NCBI RefSeq assembly: GCF_001613465.1
Contig: NZ_BDCK01000025.1
Span: 48,269-112,268, forward strand
Origin: Nocardia niwae NBRC 108934 = DSM 45340
GTDB taxonomy: Bacteria; Actinomycetota; Actinomycetes; Mycobacteriales; Mycobacteriaceae
Direction of reading: 5' to 3'
DNA length: 64,000 nucleotides
In this document: positions 1 through 8,222 of the stretch, in pieces
Layout: the number at the start of each line of letters is the position of its first letter
Numbering within the stretch: the first letter of the stretch is position 1
Program-made: the position numbers and the translations under genes
The notes under the pieces: model-generated
What the model saw: only the letters and a program-made list of their open reading frames with translations
Told to the model about the DNA's origin: nothing
Databases searched by the model: none

Positions 1-88
1 CCGTGACGTTTTCGGTCGAGGTGACGGTGAGCCGGTAGTCGTTGCCGCCCCACGCCTTGACCATCAGACCGTTCAAGCCTTTACCCAT
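1..88 (-). CDS. Siderophore-interacting protein (ViuB/FAD-binding-9 type), N-terminal fragment
   Basis: Only the first 29 codons are present; the gene runs off the left edge. Translation from the ATG at 86-88 begins MGKGLNGLMVKAWGGNDYRL and continues TVTSTENVT. This resembles the N-terminus of flavin-dependent siderophore-interacting ferric reductases, whose first beta strand carries a D-Y-R-L/V-T-V-T pattern. It does not resemble MbtH, which one might expect here. An IdeR-type iron box lies just upstream (94-112), consistent with a role in releasing iron from the siderophore in the cytosol. The family call rests on a short stretch and on context. Confidence 0.55.
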   Translation of the reverse strand, partial: MGKGLNGLMVKAWGGNDYRLTVTSTENVT

Positions 89-93
89 GATAC

Positions 94-112
94 TAAGGTT
101 AGCCTAACGAAA
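94..112. promoter_or_regulatory. IdeR/DtxR-type iron box upstream of the reductase gene
   Basis: The 19-mer TAAGGTTAGCCTAACGAAA matches the DtxR/IdeR consensus TTAGGTTAGSCTAACCTAA at 16 of 19 positions. It sits 6 bp upstream of the start codon of the leftward reductase gene, where a bound Fe-IdeR dimer would block transcription in iron-replete cells. Confidence 0.85.
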
Positions 113-192
113 GTTGGATGTCGCGCGCTGTAGGTACAAGCGCGCGACACGCAACGGTCCCGCGGAAGATCGCGGAGAGGAAGGGTTCTGAT

Positions 193-660
193 TCAGCAGG
201 ACAGCGCGAGCGCCGAGGCGAGGCTGCATTCCGCCTGACGGGTCAGCTTCCAGTAGCCGTCGATCTGCTTCCAGGAGACGTCGTAGGTGAAGTCCGGGTA
301 GCCCTCGGTGGTGATCAGGAGCTGTGCGTCGAGCCGGTCGCCGGAGGTGGACGGGTTGATCACGCTGTAGCGCAGGCTCGGCGGGGAGACCGCGAGCAGG
401 CCCGCGATCTTGTCCATCGTGGCGACGCCCGCGTCGCCCGATTCCAGTTCCGCCGCTCGTGTGCTGCGCGCGGCGCCGGTGTTGATGGCCACGCGCAGTT
501 TGGCGGTCAGCTCACCGGCGCCGGGGGCCTGGGCGTGCAGGGGTGCGACCAAGGGCGCCGCGACCGCGGGCGCGACGGTGCCCGCGGCGCCGACGAGTGC
601 GGCGCTGAGTGCGACCGCCGTCGCGGCCAGCCGGGCGAATGCCTTGTTCGGGGAGGTCAT
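193..660 (-). CDS. Secreted MTB12/CFP2-like low-molecular-weight protein
   Basis: The product has 155 residues. A Sec signal peptide (basic N-terminus, hydrophobic core at residues 10-28, A-V-A cleavage near residue 34) is followed by a small domain with the pattern of the mycobacterial MTB12/CFP-2 antigens: a helix of the L-T-A-K-L type, a central M-D-K-I-A-G-L segment, and terminal strands around V-S-W-K-Q-I-D-G-Y-W-K-L. Two cysteines near the C-terminus (E-C-S and L-S-C) could form a disulfide. The ATG at 658-660 is chosen because the signal peptide begins there; the frame stays open further upstream without signal features. An iron box at 724-742 lies between this gene and divergent nbtG, so it is probably iron-regulated. 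Its biochemical function is unknown. Confidence 0.75.
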   Translation of the reverse strand: MTSPNKAFARLAATAVALSAALVGAAGTVAPAVAAPLVAPLHAQAPGAGELTAKLRVAINTGAARSTRAAELESGDAGVATMDKIAGLLAVSPPSLRYSVINPSTSGDRLDAQLLITTEGYPDFTYDVSWKQIDGYWKLTRQAECSLASALALSC

Positions 661-723
661 TTGTTCATCCAATCGTTCGCGGGTGTGAGTGTCACCGCTC
701 TGGTCGGGTACGAGTGTGCAATA

Positions 724-742
724 TAAGGTAAGCCTATGCAAA
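724..742. promoter_or_regulatory. Iron box between the MTB12-like gene and nbtG
   Basis: TAAGGTAAGCCTATGCAAA matches the IdeR consensus at 14 of 19 positions, with the left half-site best conserved. It lies in the divergent intergenic region and could control both the leftward secreted protein and rightward nbtG. Confidence 0.7.
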
Positions 743-832
743 CATGATCCGGACGGATTCTGGTTGCCGGCGTGGGAGCGGACCCGCGCACTCGGCGGGA
801 AGCCGCGGGATGTCGGAGAGAGTGGAGAACCG

Positions 833-2119
833 GTGGAAACGCTTCTGGTCATCGGAGCTGGTCCGAAAGCCCTTGCGGTGGCGGCGAAAGCGCATGTGCT
901 GCGCACGCTCGGCCTGCCCGCTCCTCGGGTCGTGGTCGTCGAGGCGCACGCGGTCGGCGGCAACTGGCTGCCGAGCGGCGGCTGGACCGACGGCAGGCAC
1001 CGGCTGGGCACCAGCCCGGAGAAGGACATCGGCTTCCCGTACCACTCGACCTGGGCGCGCGGACGCAACCAGGAGATCAACGCGGCCATGATGTCCTACA
1101 GCTGGACGTCGTTCCTGATCGAGCAAGGCACCTACGCCGAGTGGATCGATCGAGGCCGCCCGAATCCGGCCCACCACGTCTGGGCCAAGTACCTGCAGTG
1201 GGTGGCGCACCGGATCGATCTCGAAGTCGTCTCGGGCACAGTGCGTTCCATCGGCGCGACCGCGGACGGCTGGCTGGTCACCGCGACCGATCCCGACGGC
1301 AGCGCGGTCCGGTTGGACGCGGCCGGACTGATGATCACCGGGCCTGGCGCCAGCACGAAGGCTCTCGCCGACCATCCGCGCGTGCTGAGCATCGCGCAGT
1401 TCTGGGATCTGGCCGGGCGCCGCAGCCTGCCGGTGTCCTCGCGCGTCGCGGTGATCGGCGGCGGCGAGACCGCGGGCTCCGCGTTGGACGAACTGGTGCG
1501 CCACGGCATGCTGTCGATCTCCGTGATCTCGCCGATGGCGACCATCTACACCCGCGGCGAAAGCTATTTCGAGAACTCGCTGTTCAGTGATCCGGTCAAA
1601 TGGGCGGGACTGACCGTGCAGGAACGGCGTGACGTCATCCGCCGCACCGATCGCGGCGTCTTCTCGGTACGGGTGCAGGAGAGCCTGCTCGGCGACAGCC
1701 GCGTGCATCATCTGCAGGGTCGCGCCGTCCGCGTCGCCGAGCAGGGCGACGGGGTGGCGCTGACGCTGCGCAATGAGCGGCGGCCGGATCAGACGCATAC
1801 TTTCGACCTGGTCATCGATGCCACTGGCGGACAGCCGCTCTGGTTCCTGGACCTCTTCGATCAGGATGCGGCGGATCTGCTGGAGCTTGCGGTCGGCGGC
1901 AGGCCGACCCAGGAGCGGATCGAGGTATCGATCGGCTACGACCTCGCGGTGTCGGGGATGGGCACCAAGCTCTATCTGCCCAACCTGGCCGGGGTGGCGC
2001 AGGGCCCCGGGTTCCCGAATCTGAGCTGCCTGGGCGAGCTTTCCGATCGCGTACTGCAACCGGTCCCGCGGCGGACCGGTCCGCATCCGGCGGTTGCCCT
2101 CGCGCGGGCGCTCGGGTGA
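833..2119 (+). CDS. nbtG: Lysine N6-hydroxylase (MbtG-type flavin monooxygenase)
   Basis: This 428-residue enzyme is predicted to hydroxylate the epsilon-amino group of lysine, or of lysyl residues in the assembled siderophore, to create the hydroxamate iron ligands, using FAD, NADPH and O2. The FAD dinucleotide motif V-I-G-A-G-P-K-A is at residues 5-12. The G-G-W-T-D-G..H-R-L-G-T-S-P-E-K-D stretch (about 45-65), a second nucleotide motif V-I-G-G-G-E-T-A (about 207), E-N-S-L-F-S-D-P and the C-terminal Q-G-P-G-F-P-N-L-S-C-L-G are all characteristic of mycobactin MbtG. The GTG at 833 is preferred: it gives the family length, starts just before the FAD motif and follows the purine-rich AGTGGAG. 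An iron box lies upstream and a hairpin downstream. Confidence 0.93.
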   Translation: METLLVIGAGPKALAVAAKAHVLRTLGLPAPRVVVVEAHAVGGNWLPSGGWTDGRHRLGTSPEKDIGFPYHSTWARGRNQEINAAMMSYSWTSFLIEQGTYAEWIDRGRPNPAHHVWAKYLQWVAHRIDLEVVSGTVRSIGATADGWLVTATDPDGSAVRLDAAGLMITGPGASTKALADHPRVLSIAQFWDLAGRRSLPVSSRVAVIGGGETAGSALDELVRHGMLSISVISPMATIYTRGESYFENSLFSDPVKWAGLTVQERRDVIRRTDRGVFSVRVQESLLGDSRVHHLQGRAVRVAEQGDGVALTLRNERRPDQTHTFDLVIDATGGQPLWFLDLFDQDAADLLELAVGGRPTQERIEVSIGYDLAVSGMGTKLYLPNLAGVAQGPGFPNLSCLGELSDRVLQPVPRRTGPHPAVALARALG

Positions 2120-2130
2120 GCGCCCACGCT

Positions 2131-2158
2131 CGCCGCGCCGCGGCCCTGCGGCGCGGCG
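2131..2158. terminator. Bidirectional terminator between nbtG and the acyltransferase gene
   Basis: A perfect 11-bp GC-only stem (2131-2141 with 2148-2158) has a 6-nt loop. It lies in the 41-bp gap between two convergent genes and has no T-tract, as is usual for actinobacterial terminators. Confidence 0.75.
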
Positions 2159-2160
2159 CA

Positions 2161-2823
2161 CTACCGGGCGACCGGGATGTCCGCCGGGGTGCGCGGCAGA
2201 TAGTAGAGCGTGATCCGGCGGTCCGGCCGGATGTCGAAGTCGCCGAGGTTGGGCACGCCGAATCGTTCGGTCATGCGCCGGACCGCGACATTGCGGTGAT
2301 CGGGCTCGATCACCATGCGGCGGCAGTGCGGTTCGGCTTCGAAGACGCCGGCCAGCAGGCCGGCGACGAAGGAGTACATGATGCCCCGCCCGATCACCTC
2401 CGGGTCGGCGGTGGCCAGGTGGAAGGCCACGTCGTAGGGGTCGGCGTGATAGATGCGGGCGATCTCGTCCTTGGCCGGGCGGTACAGCTCCAAGTAGGCG
2501 ATGTCGCGACGGCCCAGTTCGGGCCGACCGGCCGCGGTGAAGTCGTAACCGATGATGTACGGGCGGGAATAGGATCCGAGCAGCTGCGCGCGCAGATTCT
2601 GTCTGCGCAGTTCGAGTGGCCAGGGCTGTTCCCACGTCTGCACCAGGTGTGGCCGGTTCATCCATTCGGTGAGCAACTCCGCGTCGGCGCCGTCCGCGTC
2701 GGCCGTGCGGATGTCGAACGGTGCGGGAAGGGCGGGGGTCGACGGAGCGGGCACGGCCCGCAGCTCGTCGGAGATGTCGGTCAGCTCGCGCGCGATGACA
2801 TAAGGCGTTTCGGTCGGGTTCAT
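2161..2823 (-). CDS. mbtK: Lysine N-acyltransferase (MbtK/IucB family)
   Basis: This 220-residue GNAT-fold protein resembles MbtK/IucB, which acylate the N6-hydroxyl-lysine side chain of hydroxamate siderophores and so attach the acetyl, formyl or long acyl group. Family signatures seen include W-M-N-R-P-H-L-V-Q-T-W-E-Q-P-W near residue 54, Y-I-I-G-Y-D-F, R-I-Y-H-A-D-P-Y-D-V-A-F-H near 120, V-I-G-R-G and E-P-D-H-R-N-V-A-V-R-R-M near 170. The ATG at 2821-2823 follows GGAG. It diverges from nbtA across an intergenic region with an iron box (2867-2885). The acyl donor cannot be read from the sequence. Confidence 0.88.
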   Translation of the reverse strand: MNPTETPYVIARELTDISDELRAVPAPSTPALPAPFDIRTADADGADAELLTEWMNRPHLVQTWEQPWPLELRRQNLRAQLLGSYSRPYIIGYDFTAAGRPELGRRDIAYLELYRPAKDEIARIYHADPYDVAFHLATADPEVIGRGIMYSFVAGLLAGVFEAEPHCRRMVIEPDHRNVAVRRMTERFGVPNLGDFDIRPDRRITLYYLPRTPADIPVAR

Positions 2824-2866
2824 CGGTTGTCGAGCTCCGTTCGGTAGTGGCCCTGCTGGATGAATG

Positions 2867-2885
2867 TAAGGTTAGCCTATGATAA
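2867..2885. promoter_or_regulatory. Iron box controlling the acyltransferase and nbtA-E
   Basis: TAAGGTTAGCCTATGATAA matches the IdeR consensus at 15 of 19 positions. It is the only such site in the 187-bp divergent region between the acyltransferase and nbtA, so it probably represses both transcription units when iron is plentiful. Confidence 0.8.
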
Positions 2886-3010
2886 CCTCACGTGGTCGGC
2901 GAGGCCTGGCCGTTCCGGAAGGGCGGTTTTCGGCCGCAGCGCCCCGCGGCCGAATTCGACTGGTCATGGGAACTTTTCGCTGACACCGCGTCATGTGTAG
3001 GAGCTGTTGG

Positions 3011-3784
3011 ATGTCGAGAAAACCTGGGTGGCTACGGAAGTTTCACAAGCCCTCCGCGGAAACGCTGCCGCCACTGGTGTTGTTTCCCCATGCGGGCAGT
3101 GGCGCGTCGACCTACCGCACCATGTCCAAGCGGCTCAGCGCTGATTTCGACGTCGTCCTCGTGCAATATCCGGGACGTCAGGATCGGGCCGCCGAACCGA
3201 TGGCCGCAGATATCGCCGAACTCGCAGCGGGCGCGCTCGCGGAATTCCTCGAATCGCCTTATCACCGCGGCATTCCCATCACGGTATTCGGGCACAGCGT
3301 CGGAGCGATGGTGGCGTTCGAGTTCGTCCGGCAGGCCGAGGCGGCCGGTGTGCCGGTCGCGCTGCTCGGCGCCTCCAGCGCGGTGGCGCCGGCCTTGGTG
3401 GCCGACAGCGAGCCGCTGCCCAGTGAGGACGAGGCGCTGCTCGACCGGCTCATCGCCCTGAACGGCACCGGCGCGGACGTGCTGGCCGATCGCGACATCA
3501 TGCGGATGACCCTGCCCGTCCTCAAGGCCGACTATCGCGCGTTCGACGCCTACGCGTGTGGTCCGGACGTGCGGGTCGGCGCGCGGATCGAGGTCATCGG
3601 CGGCGCCGACGACGATTTCGTCACCGTCGCCGACCTGCGGCCGTGGCTGGCGCACAGCAGCCGGGGCGGCTCGGTCACGCTCTTCGACGGCGGGCATTTC
3701 TATTTGTACGACCACATCGACGGCGTCGCGGAGTTGCTTTCCGCCGCCGCCGCCGATGCCGGACAGTCCGCCCTTTCCAGTTAG
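3011..3784 (+). CDS. nbtA: Type II thioesterase of the siderophore pathway
   Basis: This 257-residue alpha/beta-hydrolase of the GrsT/RifR/MbtT class is predicted to clear mis-primed or stalled acyl groups from carrier proteins; it could also supply product-releasing activity. Motifs are F-P-H-A-G-S-G near the N-terminus, the nucleophile elbow G-H-S-V-G with Ser96, an acidic D-D-D-F segment and G-G-H-F-Y-L-Y-D-H with the catalytic His. The ATG at 3011 follows AGGAG at 2999-3003; the open frame starts only 18 nt earlier. It is first in the nbtA-E run and lies 7 bp upstream of nbtB. The nbt letter is assigned by the gene order I recall for the N. farcinica cluster. Confidence 0.88.
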   Translation: MSRKPGWLRKFHKPSAETLPPLVLFPHAGSGASTYRTMSKRLSADFDVVLVQYPGRQDRAAEPMAADIAELAAGALAEFLESPYHRGIPITVFGHSVGAMVAFEFVRQAEAAGVPVALLGASSAVAPALVADSEPLPSEDEALLDRLIALNGTGADVLADRDIMRMTLPVLKADYRAFDAYACGPDVRVGARIEVIGGADDDFVTVADLRPWLAHSSRGGSVTLFDGGHFYLYDHIDGVAELLSAAAADAGQSALSS

Positions 3785-3791
3785 GTTCACC

Positions 3792-5120
3792 ATGTCAGGA
3801 TCGGCTTCGGGGGACGAAGACCATATCGTCGTCGTCGGAATCGGGGTCGAGGCCCCCGGCGGGATAAACAGTCCACGCGAATTCTGGTCGGCGCTCACCG
3901 AATCCAGGGAACTCATCGGCCCACTGCCACGGGACCGGGAATGGCCGATCGAACAATTACGCACACTCGGGCGGAACGCCGGGTGGAGTGATGTGCGCGA
4001 CGCGGGTGGTTTTCTCTCCGAAGCAACGCAATTCGACGCGGCGTTTTTCGGTATCACGCCGCGCGAAGCCGTCGCGATGGATCCGCAGCAGCGCGTGGGG
4101 ATGCGCGTCGCATGGCGGGCGGTCGAGGATGCCGGGCTGAATCCCGGCGCGGTCGACGGCGACGAGGCGGGGTGCTGGATGGGCGTCACACCGCTCGAGT
4201 ACGGCCCGCGCATGGCGAGCGTCAGCGAGCACAGCGGCTATCGGATGACCGGCACGACGCTCGGTGCGGTGGCCGGTCGGATCTCACACAGCCTGGGACT
4301 GATCGGTCCCTCGATCAGCGTGGACACCTCGTGCGCGGCGGGTCTGACCGCACTGCATCAGGCGGCGGCGGCGATCCGCGCGGGCGAATGCGACTGGGCG
4401 CTCGCGGGTGGCGTGTGCGTCATGGGTTCACCCGGCATGTTCGTCGAGTTCGCGAAGAACAACGCGCTGTCGACCGACGGCCACTGCCGTGCGTACTCCG
4501 CGGGCACCACCGGGACGCTGTGGGGTGAGGGCGCGGGAGTGGTGGTGCTGGAACCGGAGTCGCGGGCACGGCGGCTCGGTCATCGGATCTACGCGCGGCT
4601 GCTCGGTTCCCGGGTCAACCACAACGGCAAGGGCGCCCCGCTGGCCGTGCCCAGCGCCGACGCGCAGGAACGGCTGATCCGGGCCGCGCTCGCCGCGGCC
4701 CGCGTCGCCCCGGAACAGATCGGACTCGTCGAGGGGCACGGCACCGGTACGTCGGTGGGCGACCCGATCGAACTCGCCGCGCTGATCCGGATGTACGGCG
4801 CACCCGAGCGAGCGCACGGCGCGCTGCTGGGCTCGGTCAAGTCGAACATCGGTCACACCCAGGCGGCGGCGGGCATGCTCGGCCTGATCAAGATGCTGCT
4901 GTGCGGCGCGAACGGTCACGTCGTGCCGAGTCTCTGGGCGGAGAACCCGACCGACGCCATCGACTGGGAGACCACCAGTCTGCGGCTGGCCACGAAGTAC
5001 GCGCCGTGGGAGCCGGTCGGCGGCGTCCGCTACGGCGCGGTGTCGGCATTCGGGGTGGCGGGGACCAACGCGCACGCGATCGTGGGGATGCCCGTCCTGG
5101 AGGAGAACGGCGATGTCTGA
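3792..5120 (+). CDS. nbtB: Beta-ketoacyl synthase (stand-alone PKS KS, MbtC-like)
   Basis: This 442-residue ketosynthase is predicted to condense a fatty acyl starter with the extender loaded by NbtC, forming the beta-hydroxy-acid part of the siderophore. The catalytic triad is intact: Cys181 in D-T-S-C-A-A-G, His316 in E-G-H-G-T-G-T, and His355 in S-N-I-G-H-T-Q-A-A-A-G. The length is close to that of M. tuberculosis MbtC (about 444). It has no AT or ACP and must work with NbtC, whose ATG overlaps its last 8 bases, implying translational coupling and joint stoichiometry. Confidence 0.93.
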   Translation: MSGSASGDEDHIVVVGIGVEAPGGINSPREFWSALTESRELIGPLPRDREWPIEQLRTLGRNAGWSDVRDAGGFLSEATQFDAAFFGITPREAVAMDPQQRVGMRVAWRAVEDAGLNPGAVDGDEAGCWMGVTPLEYGPRMASVSEHSGYRMTGTTLGAVAGRISHSLGLIGPSISVDTSCAAGLTALHQAAAAIRAGECDWALAGGVCVMGSPGMFVEFAKNNALSTDGHCRAYSAGTTGTLWGEGAGVVVLEPESRARRLGHRIYARLLGSRVNHNGKGAPLAVPSADAQERLIRAALAAARVAPEQIGLVEGHGTGTSVGDPIELAALIRMYGAPERAHGALLGSVKSNIGHTQAAAGMLGLIKMLLCGANGHVVPSLWAENPTDAIDWETTSLRLATKYAPWEPVGGVRYGAVSAFGVAGTNAHAIVGMPVLEENGDV

Positions 5121-8100
5121 ATACCGGCTGCCGGACGGCGCCATTCCCGTTCTGCTCTCCTCGGACAGCGCAGAGGGGCTGTGCGCGGAGGCCGCTGCGA
5201 TCTCGACCTACTGCGAGGCCCATCCCCGGGTGGATCCGGATCGTCTGGCGGGCCATCTCTTCCGCACGAGGATCGCCCGCCGGTATCGCGCGCTGGCCAT
5301 GGTCAGCGCCCGCGACGAACTGCTCGACGCGCTGCGATCGGTCGCGGCGAACACCGCGCATCCCGCGGTGGTGACCTCCGGCGGGGCCGTCGCGGCACGC
5401 CGGGCGGGATTCGTCTTTCCCGGTCAGGGCAGTCAGCGCCCCGGCATGGGCAAGCCGTACTACGACTCCTCGCCTGCCTACCGTGCCGTCGTGGACGAGT
5501 GCGCAGCGGTGCACGAGGAGCGCTATGGTCATGCGCGGCCGGTGCACTATCTGCTCGGAAGCGGTGAGCAGTACGGCGAAACGCTGTGCGAACTACAGCC
5601 CGCCAGGATGTTCCACCTGATCGGCTTGGCCGCCATGTGGCGGGCGGCGGGCGTGCTTCCCGCCGCGACCATCGGGCACAGTCAGGGAGAACTCGCCGCC
5701 TGCGTCGTGGCCGGAGCGCTGACGCTGCGCGATGCCGTGCTGATCGTCACGCACCGCGCCCAGCTCTTGGAGCGGGACCTGTCGGACGGCTACGCGGTGG
5801 CCGTGCTCGGCGCGGGCCGCGACGAGTGTGAAGCGCTGCTGGCCCGGAATTCGGGGTGGGCGGAGGTCTCCCTCGTCAACTCACCGCACCTGACCGGTGT
5901 CTCCGGCGACGAGGCGGCGATCGCGGAACTCGTGGCGACCGCCACCGCGCAAGGATTGTTCGCCAGACAGATCCAGATGTCCTTCCCCTCGCACACCTCC
6001 GCCATGACGCGGTTGCGCGGCGAATTCCAGTCGGCACTCGGAGAACTGAGCGACAAGACGTTCAGGATCGGCGAGATCCTCTGCTACGGCGGAACGCTCG
6101 GCGCTCCGATCACCGCTGAGCTGACCCACCACGATTACTGGTACTGGAACCTGCGAAACCGGGTTCGCTTCGACCGCGCTGTCGTGGCGGCGACCGCCGA
6201 CGTGGACACCTTCATCGAGATCGCCGAGCATCCGACATTGCAGCCCGCGCTGCGGGAGAACCTGTCCCAGGTCGCGGACGAACCGGCGGGGGCCGCCCGC
6301 GACTTCCGCATCGTCGGGACGTCCGTGCGCACCGCGAGCGGGTTGGGCGAATTCACCCGCAATCTGGCCGAGGTAGCGGTACACGATCTGCACTACGACT
6401 GGCAGATCCTGCGCACCGGATCGGATGATCGGACGCCCGTGCTGCCGCTGCGTGATTTCCCGGCCACCGTGATGAACCCGAAAAGGCTGTGGGCGCCGTA
6501 CCAGTCGGGTGCGGAAGCGCCGGTCCCGGTCACCGCGCCCCCCGCGCGGCTGCGCGAAGAATGGATCAAGCTGTCCCGGCTCGGGCTGAGCGCGCCGCGG
6601 ACCGTGCGGCTCGCCGAGCACGACGGCCGCGCCGACGAACTGGCGGCGGCGCTCCGCGCGCGGGCCCCGCGTCACGGCGCAGGCTTCTCCGACACCGAGG
6701 CCGACACCGTGGTGCTGCTGCTACCCCCGGCCGCCGCCACGGACGAGGCAGGTGCGGTAGCGGAACTCGCGGACTTCGCCGGAGCCGCCGAACGACTGGA
6801 CGCGCTCGCGCCGGGCGCCGGCGCATGCTGGCTGGTGACCACCGGTGCGGAAACCGTCGGGCCGGACGATGTTCCCTCGCTCGGCCACTCGGCGGTGAGC
6901 GCCGCGTACCGCAGTCTTGCTCCGGATCATCTCGGCATCGCCTTCCGGCACCTGGACTTGCCGCCGGATGCGGCGACGCAGGATCCGGCCGCGCTGGCCG
7001 ACAAGATCCTCGAAGCCATCCATGTGCTCGACGAGCCCGAACTCGCGCTGCGGCGAGGGAAATTGCACGCCAAGCGCGTCGTCCGAGCCGAGCCGTCCGG
7101 CGCGTCGACGCCGCCCGACCTGGGCGAAGTCTTGGTTCTCGGCGGAACCGGATACGTCGGCCTGGAATTCTGCGAGCAGCTCGTTCGAGACGGAGCGGGC
7201 CGGATCACGCTGGTGAACCGCAGCGGCGCCACGAGCGCCGTGGCCGAGCGGTTGCGCGCCCTACGTAACCTCGGTCCTACCGAAATCGATGTGGTGGCCT
7301 GCGATATCACCGACGCCGCCGCGGTCGGCGAGCTGGCGCGGCGTTTCGCCGAGCGCCCCGTGAGCGTGCTGGTGCACGCCGCCGTCCAGTACGCGTGGGC
7401 GCGGCTGGAACCGGCGGCGGTCGCGGAGGCAGCCGCCGCGAAGGTCCTCGGGCTCGGGGAGGTGTTGCGCGCGGTGCCGCAGACCGCCGCCTGCACCGTG
7501 CTGTTGTGCTCCTCCTTCGTGGCCACGCTCGGTGGACGCGACCAGGCGCTCTACGCGGCCACGAATCGCATGCTCGACAGTCTCGCCGTGCGGCTGCGCG
7601 CGCAGGGCAGGGATTGCGTGTCGGTGCAGTGGGGGCTGTGGGGACTGCCCGGTGCGGAGCACGCCGCTGTAGAAGCCAGGATCCTCGGCGCGGGTCTGCA
7701 GTCCATGCCCGCCGCGTCCGCCATCGAGGCGGGCTTCGCCGACCGCGCGAGCAACAGCATGGTGCTGTCCGCGGACTGGGAGCGCCTGCGTGAGACGGTC
7801 GACATCGTCGGTCTGACACCGGTTCTCGCGCCGACGCTGACAGCGCAGGAATCCTCGGCGACGGTCACCCCGGCCCCGGCCCCGGCCCCGGCCCCGGCCC
7901 CGACCCCGGCCCCGGCCCCGCCGCCCGCCGTCACGCCGGAAGCCGACGTGACGGAGAGTTTCGCGGAGATCCTCCGGCGCGAACTCGGGCAGGTGATGCT
8001 CGTCGACGGCCCCGATCACATCGACGGCTCGGTCCCGCTGGTCGCGCTCGGCGTCGACTCGCTGCAGGCGGTCGACCTGCGCGCGCGGATCAAGACGACG

Positions 8101-8187
8101 TTGAACCGCGAACTGCCGGTCGCGGCCATCATGGGCGGCGCGTCCCTCGACGACGTCGTCGCGCTCATGTCCGAGAACCGAGGCTGA
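5113..8187 (+). CDS. nbtC: PKS AT-KR-ACP module (MbtD-like)
   Basis: This 1024-residue protein completes a split PKS module with NbtB. Domains in order: a flanking segment (1-95); an acyltransferase with V-F-P-G-Q-G-S-Q and Ser190 in G-H-S-Q-G-E; a structural half-domain (about 460-660); a ketoreductase with the NADPH motif G-G-T-G-Y-V-G from residue 677 and Tyr814 in the A-L-Y-A-A-T-N active-site region; a Pro-Ala linker (about 918-937); and an ACP with phosphopantetheine Ser983 in G-V-D-S-L. The AT motif that usually reads HAFH (malonyl) or YASH (methylmalonyl) is F-P-S-H at 291-294, so the extender is not predictable. No methyltransferase domain is visible. Confidence 0.9.
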   Translation: MSEYRLPDGAIPVLLSSDSAEGLCAEAAAISTYCEAHPRVDPDRLAGHLFRTRIARRYRALAMVSARDELLDALRSVAANTAHPAVVTSGGAVAARRAGFVFPGQGSQRPGMGKPYYDSSPAYRAVVDECAAVHEERYGHARPVHYLLGSGEQYGETLCELQPARMFHLIGLAAMWRAAGVLPAATIGHSQGELAACVVAGALTLRDAVLIVTHRAQLLERDLSDGYAVAVLGAGRDECEALLARNSGWAEVSLVNSPHLTGVSGDEAAIAELVATATAQGLFARQIQMSFPSHTSAMTRLRGEFQSALGELSDKTFRIGEILCYGGTLGAPITAELTHHDYWYWNLRNRVRFDRAVVAATADVDTFIEIAEHPTLQPALRENLSQVADEPAGAARDFRIVGTSVRTASGLGEFTRNLAEVAVHDLHYDWQILRTGSDDRTPVLPLRDFPATVMNPKRLWAPYQSGAEAPVPVTAPPARLREEWIKLSRLGLSAPRTVRLAEHDGRADELAAALRARAPRHGAGFSDTEADTVVLLLPPAAATDEAGAVAELADFAGAAERLDALAPGAGACWLVTTGAETVGPDDVPSLGHSAVSAAYRSLAPDHLGIAFRHLDLPPDAATQDPAALADKILEAIHVLDEPELALRRGKLHAKRVVRAEPSGASTPPDLGEVLVLGGTGYVGLEFCEQLVRDGAGRITLVNRSGATSAVAERLRALRNLGPTEIDVVACDITDAAAVGELARRFAERPVSVLVHAAVQYAWARLEPAAVAEAAAAKVLGLGEVLRAVPQTAACTVLLCSSFVATLGGRDQALYAATNRMLDSLAVRLRAQGRDCVSVQWGLWGLPGAEHAAVEARILGAGLQSMPAASAIEAGFADRASNSMVLSADWERLRETVDIVGLTPVLAPTLTAQESSATVTPAPAPAPAPAPTPAPAPPPAVTPEADVTESFAEILRRELGQVMLVDGPDHIDGSVPLVALGVDSLQAVDLRARIKTTLNRELPVAAIMGGASLDDVVALMSENRG
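7868..7922 (+). repeat. In-frame CCGGCC hexanucleotide tandem repeat in the KR-ACP linker of nbtC
   Basis: About nine near-perfect copies of the 6-bp unit encode an alternating Ala-Pro linker (with one Thr) between the ketoreductase and the ACP. The unit length preserves the frame, so copy-number slippage would only change linker length. Confidence 0.85.
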
Positions 8188-8222
8188 TGGTGCCCGAGAA
8201 CACAGGCTCAGGAGGCCGCTCA

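Noticed and set aside
1..88. MbtH-like protein at the left edge
   Set aside because: Expected by cluster context, but the visible N-terminus lacks the N-P-F-D/E-D and S-L-W-P patterns of MbtH; it fits a siderophore-interacting reductase better.
734..2665. Long leftward frame of over 600 codons opposite nbtG
   Set aside because: Arg/Asp/His-rich shadow of nbtG and neighbouring genes produced by high third-position GC; no domain pattern.
7868..7922. CRISPR-like or regulatory repeat array
   Set aside because: Six-base in-frame tandem repeat with no spacers; it encodes an Ala-Pro interdomain linker.
8187..8222. Upstream ATG as the nbtD start
   Set aside because: It overlaps the nbtC stop but has no ribosome site, while the ATG at 8223 has GGAGG at 7 nt and begins the conserved condensation domain.
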